Positions 6,908 through 9,404 of a stretch of 9,404 nt of DNA are shown here, in pieces. A model generated the notes under the pieces. It did no database searches, had not been told where the DNA came from, and was given only the letters and a program-made list of their open reading frames with translations. A program made the translations under genes and the position numbers. Position 1 is the first letter of the stretch. Each line of letters begins with the position of its first letter. The DNA comes from CAVWDI01 sp046259385 (GTDB lineage Bacteria; Chloroflexota; Anaerolineae; Anaerolineales; UBA4823): assembly GCA_046259385.1 (NCBI GenBank), contig JBJYWI010000082.1, positions 1-9,404 on the forward strand. Reading direction: 5' to 3'.

Positions 6908-7564
6908 TTAATTTATTGAAAACGAACCAATTGATGATGATTCCCTATCGTTTAATACAACATCCAGAATTGCTAGTTCACGCCTGTAAATTACCACTAA
7001 ATTGCCCAATAGGTCACCAACGCTTTCTAATGATAAAAGTTTTTGTTTTGTAAGGGTAGATGTTTGCAATAGATCAGCTGAAAACATTGCAAGTTCAAAT
7101 GGAGTATCCGGTATATTGATATTATCAAGCTTATTTTTACTATCTTTCAACAATTTATTCACATAACGATTGACAAGGGAAGATAAATCATCAAATGATG
7201 CTTCCCATCTAGACTCGTTAATTAATTTTAATGGAAGCATTTTGATTTTTGCGACTTTATATGGTTTGTTAATAATAGACGTCGATAATATACGGAATCT
7301 TTCCACTCCTCTTACAGAAATATTAAAATTACCGTCCTGTAATTTGTCAAATCTATTGATGATAGCTGTACATCCGATGTAAAAAATTTCTACATCTTGA
7401 TCATAAGCTTCAAATCCGCTCTTGATCAACACAACCCCAAAAGGTACCTGTTTTTTTATACAGCTCGCAATCATAACCTTATAACGATCTTCAAAAATGT
7501 GAAGATGTAAATCAGTTCCAGGAAAGAGAACAGTATTTAATGGGAACAAAGGAATTTCAATCAT
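6908..7564 (-). CDS. Stand-alone LON substrate-binding (N-terminal) domain protein
   Basis: The protein has 218 residues. The N-terminus IPLFPLNTVLFPGTDLHLHIF (4-24), then EDRYKVMI (25-32) and FGVVLIKSG (42-50), is the hallmark of the Lon protease N-terminal domain. A helical C-terminal part follows, from about residue 118. The AAA+ ATPase and Ser-Lys protease domains of full Lon are absent, and the ORF closes normally, so this is a complete single-domain protein rather than a broken lon. Such proteins are widespread in bacteria but their role is poorly known; substrate or protein binding is the family-based guess. The gene is markedly AT-rich: 28% G+C over 7081-7200, against 52% over 601-720 in the PhnD-like gene. 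Its ATG overlaps the stop of a two-codon mini-ORF (see 7564-7584). It lies between the terminator of the EF-G-type gene and the transporter locus, and a functional link to either is not evident. Confidence 0.9.
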   Translation of the reverse strand: MIEIPLFPLNTVLFPGTDLHLHIFEDRYKVMIASCIKKQVPFGVVLIKSGFEAYDQDVEIFYIGCTAIINRFDKLQDGNFNISVRGVERFRILSTSIINKPYKVAKIKMLPLKLINESRWEASFDDLSSLVNRYVNKLLKDSKNKLDNINIPDTPFELAMFSADLLQTSTLTKQKLLSLESVGDLLGNLVVIYRRELAILDVVLNDRESSSIGSFSIN

Positions 7565-7584
7565 TAAATCATTTTATCACCCCC
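7564..7584 (-). promoter_or_regulatory. Strong Shine-Dalgarno with start-stop mini-ORF overlapping the LON-domain gene start
   Basis: Minus-strand GGGGGTGAT (7584-7576) matches the extended anti-Shine-Dalgarno complement GGAGGTGAT at 8 of 9 positions. It is 7 nt (measured from the GGAGG-equivalent) before ATG (7572-7570), which opens ATG-ATT-TAA. The TAA (7566-7564) shares its last A with the ATG of the LON-domain gene (7564-7562), forming TAATG. The main start is about 15 nt from the Shine-Dalgarno, which is too far for efficient direct initiation, so termination-reinitiation is a reasonable inference. Confidence 0.5.
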
Positions 7585-7636
7585 AGAAAAAATACTTGGT
7601 TTTTGGTAAATTTTTTTAAATTTGAAATCACACAGG

Positions 7637-7675
7637 AAAAAATTCAGATAATTAGCAGCATTTTAAATGCTGAAT
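7637..7675 (-). terminator. Terminator-like hairpin overlapped by an alternative hairpin in the LON-gene leader
   Basis: On the minus strand, ATTCAG (7675-7670) pairs with CTGAAT (7647-7642), and the stem runs straight into six T residues (7642-7637). The 22-nt loop contains a nested CATTT/AAATG pairing. Alternatively CAGCAT (7672-7667) pairs with ATGCTG (7661-7656) across five bases, using the CAG of the first stem. It could be a second, backup terminator of the EF-G-type gene or an attenuator-like leader of the LON-domain gene. Stability is modest because the stems are short. Confidence 0.4.
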
Positions 7676-7720
7676 GAACATAGAAATAAAACCGCAATTC
7701 GATCTTCTAACGCTATGAGC

Positions 7721-7763
7721 AAAAAATAGCAAGGATGCCGTTATTTAGAGCAAACCCTTGCTA
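7721..7763 (-). terminator. Rho-independent terminator of the EF-G-type gene
   Basis: On the minus strand, TAGCAAGG (7763-7756) and CCTTGCTA (7734-7727) form a perfect 8-bp stem with a 21-nt loop, followed at once by six T residues (7726-7721). It lies 31 bp after the TAA stop of the EF-G-type gene. The long loop is less usual, but the stem and T tract are clear. It separates that gene from the LON-domain gene. Confidence 0.85.
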
Positions 7764-7794
7764 CTTTCTAATTTAGTTGACAAAAAACAGCTGA

Positions 7795-9404
7795 TTAATC
7801 TTCTTTGGATGCAGTGTCCTTCTGACGGGCGTCAATTACCTCTTGTGCGATGTGGGATGGGACTACCTCATAGTGTGAGGGTTCCATGGAGAAAACACCC
7901 CTGCCCCCTGTCATCGAACGTAAATCAGTTGTATACCTTAACATTTCCGCCAATGGAACCTTGGCTGTAACAACCGAACGCCCTTTCTCATTATCCATAC
8001 CCTGGACTCGAGCCCTGCGAGTGTTTAAATCACCAAGAATATCGCCCATGTTCGCTTCCGGAACAATGATGCGCACATCCATGATTGGTTCCAAAAGCAC
8101 CGGGGCAGCGCCCTTTACTGCCATTTTGAAAGCTTCCCTCCCCGCGACCTCAAATGCGACTGGTTTTGAATCAACAGGATGTTCCTTTCCATCGTATACT
8201 GAAACTGAGACGTTTTGAACTGGGAAGCCTGCAATCACTCCATCACGCATTACCGCTTTGATGCCTTTTTCGATCGCGGGCATGTAACCCGAAGAGATTG
8301 CCCCACCAAAAACATCATTTTTAAATACGTAGTCTTCTTCTTCATTGGGGCTTATCCGCATTGCCACTTCAGCGAATTGCCCTGCTCCGCCGGTTTGTTT
8401 TTTATGCCTGTATCTGGCATCCCCTTCTTTTGTTATAGTTTCCTGGTAAGGCACTCTTAATTCTTCCATTTTTAAACCAGTCTGGAACTTTGATTCAGCT
8501 TTTCGAATGGCGACATCAATATGCTGGTCACCCATACCCTGCAGGATAGTCTGATTGGTGCTCGCTTCCTGGTACCAGGAGAGAGTCATATCCTCATCGC
8601 TTAATTTTGTAAGGGTTGGACTGATTTTTGCTGAATCCGCCTGTGTCGCAGGGGTTACGGCTACTCTATAAAGAGCATTTGGAAATTCCGGAACATTAAA
8701 TTGGATAGGATGACCTTTATCGCATAAAGTATCTCCGGTCGATGTGTGGCTGAGCTTAGGGACAGTTGCTATATCACCTGCATGCACATTTTTTATGCCA
8801 ATTTGCTCCTTGCCTCTTAATAATTGTAAAGTTCCAATTCTTTCCTCAGTCTTTTTGTTTTGATTCCATATTCGAGTATCGGAACTCATCAACCCAGAGT
8901 AAATCCGAAAATATGTTATTTTACCGACGAAAGGATCTGCGGTGGTTTTCCAAACGTATGCACCTAATGGGCCTTCATCTGATGGTTTGAGTTCTTCTTC
9001 ACCATCTTTGCCAATACCAATCTTCAATGCCGATTGTGCTGGTGAAGGCATCAATTCTATTACTGCATCAAGCAATCTGGAGAGACCGATTTCGGCTGAA
9101 CCAGCGGATACAAAAACCGGAATAAATGCCTTTTCCCTGACCACCTTTCTCAAGCCTCTTGCGATTTCTTCCGCTGAAAGTACTTCGCCTTCGAGATATT
9201 TTTCTAAAAGCGCATCTTCACCTTCTGCGGCTGCTTCTATTAATTCCATGCGAGCGTTTTCAACATCATCCTGAAATTCCGAAGGTATATCTTCAGCTAC
9301 TTTCCCATCTCCAGAATACGCTTTCATTGTCAATAAATCGATAACACCTTTAAACTCCGCGTGTACACCCCAAGGAAGTTGGACCGGTATGAGACGTATT
9401 GAAG
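7795..9404 (-). CDS. fusA: Translation elongation factor G family protein (EF-G or EF-G-like paralogue), N-terminus beyond the window
   Basis: Coding sequence is open to the right edge, giving 535 residues. The frame continues upstream of the TTG at 9333 as PVQLPWGVHAEFKGVIDLLTMKAY, which is the normal G'-domain entry, so the gene is partial and 9333 is not its start. About 150 residues, including the P-loop, switches and NKxD motif, are outside. Present are the G5-like FVSAGSAE segment, domain II (PLGAYVWKTTADPFVGKITYFRIYSG region), domain III (LQGMGDQHIDVAIRK), domain IV (YRHKKQTGGAGQFAEV, where many EF-Gs have a RQSGGRGQ-like stretch, and PAIEKGIK) and domain V (LLEPIMDV, GDLNTRRARVQGM, TDLRSMTGGRG). 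EF-G drives GTP-dependent ribosomal translocation and, with RRF, recycling. Ribosomal-protein genes and tuf do not follow, as they do in the standard str operon; instead a terminator does. With the divergent domain IV loop, this suggests an EF-G2-like paralogue, which I cannot confirm without the GTPase domain. Confidence 0.92.
   Translation of the reverse strand, partial: SIRLIPVQLPWGVHAEFKGVIDLLTMKAYSGDGKVAEDIPSEFQDDVENARMELIEAAAEGEDALLEKYLEGEVLSAEEIARGLRKVVREKAFIPVFVSAGSAEIGLSRLLDAVIELMPSPAQSALKIGIGKDGEEELKPSDEGPLGAYVWKTTADPFVGKITYFRIYSGLMSSDTRIWNQNKKTEERIGTLQLLRGKEQIGIKNVHAGDIATVPKLSHTSTGDTLCDKGHPIQFNVPEFPNALYRVAVTPATQADSAKISPTLTKLSDEDMTLSWYQEASTNQTILQGMGDQHIDVAIRKAESKFQTGLKMEELRVPYQETITKEGDARYRHKKQTGGAGQFAEVAMRISPNEEEDYVFKNDVFGGAISSGYMPAIEKGIKAVMRDGVIAGFPVQNVSVSVYDGKEHPVDSKPVAFEVAGREAFKMAVKGAAPVLLEPIMDVRIIVPEANMGDILGDLNTRRARVQGMDNEKGRSVVTAKVPLAEMLRYTTDLRSMTGGRGVFSMEPSHYEVVPSHIAQEVIDARQKDTASKED

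Larger units (their letters stand above)
7565..7794. other. Leader and terminator region between the EF-G-type and LON-domain genes
   Basis: These 230 bp carry no gene that I can support. They hold the terminator at 7721-7763, the overlapping hairpins at 7637-7675, AT-rich low-complexity sequence around 7605-7625 including AAATTT repeats, and the Shine-Dalgarno and mini-ORF at 7564-7584. I could not find a convincing -35/-10 pair for the LON-domain gene. Confidence 0.6.

Noticed and set aside
7621..7640. CRP-like operator near TTGAAATCACACAGG
   Set aside because: Only one half-site resembles TCACA and there is no matching TGTGA at the proper spacing.
9331..9333. TTG at 9333 as the start of the EF-G-type gene
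   Set aside because: The frame stays open to the window edge and the upstream codons encode typical EF-G sequence (VQLPWG, EFKGVIDLL), so the gene is truncated by the window.

Overview
The window reads as bacterial chromosome. Every recognisable gene is on the minus strand. Moderate G+C, TTG starts, Shine-Dalgarno sites that are weak or absent at several genes, and the gene families present would suit a Chloroflexota (Anaerolineae-like) bacterium, but this is inferred from general appearance and is low confidence.

Layout in transcription order, from the right edge leftwards: (1) the 3' three quarters of an elongation factor G-family gene enters from the right edge and ends in a clear rho-independent terminator (about 7721-7763). 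(2) A short, AT-rich leader with overlapping hairpins precedes a 218-residue stand-alone LON substrate-binding-domain protein. (3) After 168 bp comes an ABC importer locus: a lipoprotein-like family-5 (peptide/opine/nickel type) solute-binding protein, a 286-bp AT-rich gap, a DppC/OppC-like permease, a fused DppD-DppF-like double ATPase, a DppB/OppB-like permease, and a second, unrelated PhnD-like binding protein with no visible signal peptide. The last four genes are packed at 0, 8 and 17 bp spacing and look like one operon. (4) At the left edge is a truncated tRNA-Ala (anticodon CGC) with a near-consensus sigma-70 promoter of its own.

Working together, the family-5 binding protein would capture the ligand outside the membrane, the two permeases form the channel, and the single 718-residue ATPase polypeptide supplies both nucleotide-binding domains. 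Both halves keep intact Walker A, signature, Walker B and switch-His motifs. The role of the PhnD-like protein is the main puzzle. The substrate cannot be read from the sequence; oligopeptides, opines, nickel chelates and phosphorus- or sulfur-containing small molecules are all possible.

I do not see a clearly new system such as a defence island, CRISPR array or mobile element. The more unusual points are the two-binding-protein importer, the lack of AUG starts at the first two genes of the packed block, the overlapping hairpins in two intergenic leaders, and a two-codon start-stop element overlapping the start of the LON-domain gene.
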